Source: DASYXZ01 sp035934315
Lineage (GTDB): Bacteria; Acidobacteriota; Terriglobia; UBA7540
Assembly: GCA_035934315.1 (NCBI GenBank)
Contig: DASYXZ010000078.1
Location: forward strand, 1 to 6,078
Reading direction: 5' to 3'
Length of the DNA: 6,078 nt
This document shows positions 5,884 to 6,078 of the stretch, piece by piece; the first letter of the stretch is position 1, and each line of letters opens with the position of its first letter. The notes under the pieces are model-generated. The model saw nothing but the letters and a program-made list of their open reading frames with translations, searched no databases and was not told the origin of the DNA. The position numbers and the translations under genes are program-made.

Positions 5884-6078
5884 ATGGAACACTTCGAACA
5901 CAAACACGATCACAATTTCATTCTCACCTCAGTGGACTATGTTTTTAACTGGGCGAGGAAGTCTGCCTTGTGGCCGATGACCTTTGGGCTGGCGTGCTGC
6001 GCCATTGAGATGATTGCCTCCACCACTTCGCGTTTTGACATGGCGCGTTTTGGCGCGGAAGTTTTTCGACCCAGCCCG
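5884..6078 (+). CDS. nuoB: NADH-quinone oxidoreductase subunit B, 5' part (3' end outside window)
   Basis: Subunit of respiratory complex I that binds iron-sulfur cluster N2, the last electron carrier before quinone. It lies in the peripheral arm at the membrane interface. The 65 visible codons include the hallmark ARKSALWPMTFGLACCAIEM (24-43), with tandem Cys38-Cys39 as N2 ligands, then SRFDMARFGAEVFRPSP (49-65). The remaining two cluster cysteines would lie beyond the window. The N-terminus is short and His-rich (five His in the first 10 residues), and no membrane segment precedes the core. ATG 5884 follows GAGGT (5876-5880) with a close 3-bp spacing. No nuoA is found directly upstream, although nuoA usually precedes nuoB. 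The identification is firm from the motif alone. Confidence 0.95.
   Translation, partial: MEHFEHKHDHNFILTSVDYVFNWARKSALWPMTFGLACCAIEMIASTTSRFDMARFGAEVFRPSP

Noticed and set aside
5404..5974. AAGTCTGCCT occurring both before the 110-residue ORF and in nuoB
   Set aside because: A shared 10-mer is expected several times by chance in 6 kb, and the flanks are unrelated.
1..6078. Mobile element genes, defence system, CRISPR array, tRNA or rRNA
   Set aside because: I found no transposase, integrase, spaced direct repeats, cloverleaf or rRNA sequence. Coding genes are conserved housekeeping families.

Overview
This window reads as ordinary chromosomal, mid-to-high GC bacterial DNA. All genes lie on the + strand and carry out conserved functions: molybdenum cofactor synthesis, thiamine synthesis and respiratory complex I. 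I see no transposase, integrase, phage gene, CRISPR array, tRNA or rRNA. The gene content and the GGCGGTC-ATA-GACCGCC palindrome between genes remind me of Acidobacteriota. That is an impression from memory, and the phylum call is tentative.

Layout. (1) 1-775: 3' part of moaA, the radical SAM GTP 3',8-cyclase, cut by the window edge. (2) 776-959: gap ending in a good sigma-70-type promoter (TTAACA, 17 bp, TAGAAT) and an 18-codon upstream ORF with a strong ribosome binding site. (3) 960-1409: a small DUF2203-family protein. 36 bp later, 1446-3620: a 724-residue DUF255/YyaL-type protein with an N-terminal thioredoxin-like fold and a C-terminal (alpha/alpha)6-barrel region. These two probably form one transcription unit. 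(4) 3621-3949: a 329-bp non-coding stretch with a 123-bp palindromic, inverted-repeat-bounded element, a further hairpin and a possible thiC promoter. (5) 3950-5359: thiC, the HMP-P synthase, in the short form without the N-terminal extension. (6) 5435-5767: an unrecognised 110-residue protein with three predicted membrane helices. (7) 5884-6078: the first 65 codons of nuoB, a complex I subunit, cut by the window end.

The genes do not form one pathway. MoaA, ThiC and NuoB share only their iron-sulfur chemistry. I found no convincing new multi-gene system. The signals most worth a second look are local. The DUF255 gene holds two instability or recoding candidates: an A9 run that includes a dnaX-like A-AAA-AAG heptamer followed by a GC stem, and four perfect TTTCGA units at 7-bp spacing. 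The DUF2203 gene shows an arrangement typical of translational coupling. The element before thiC resembles a dispersed repeat. The thiC leader has no recognisable TPP riboswitch.
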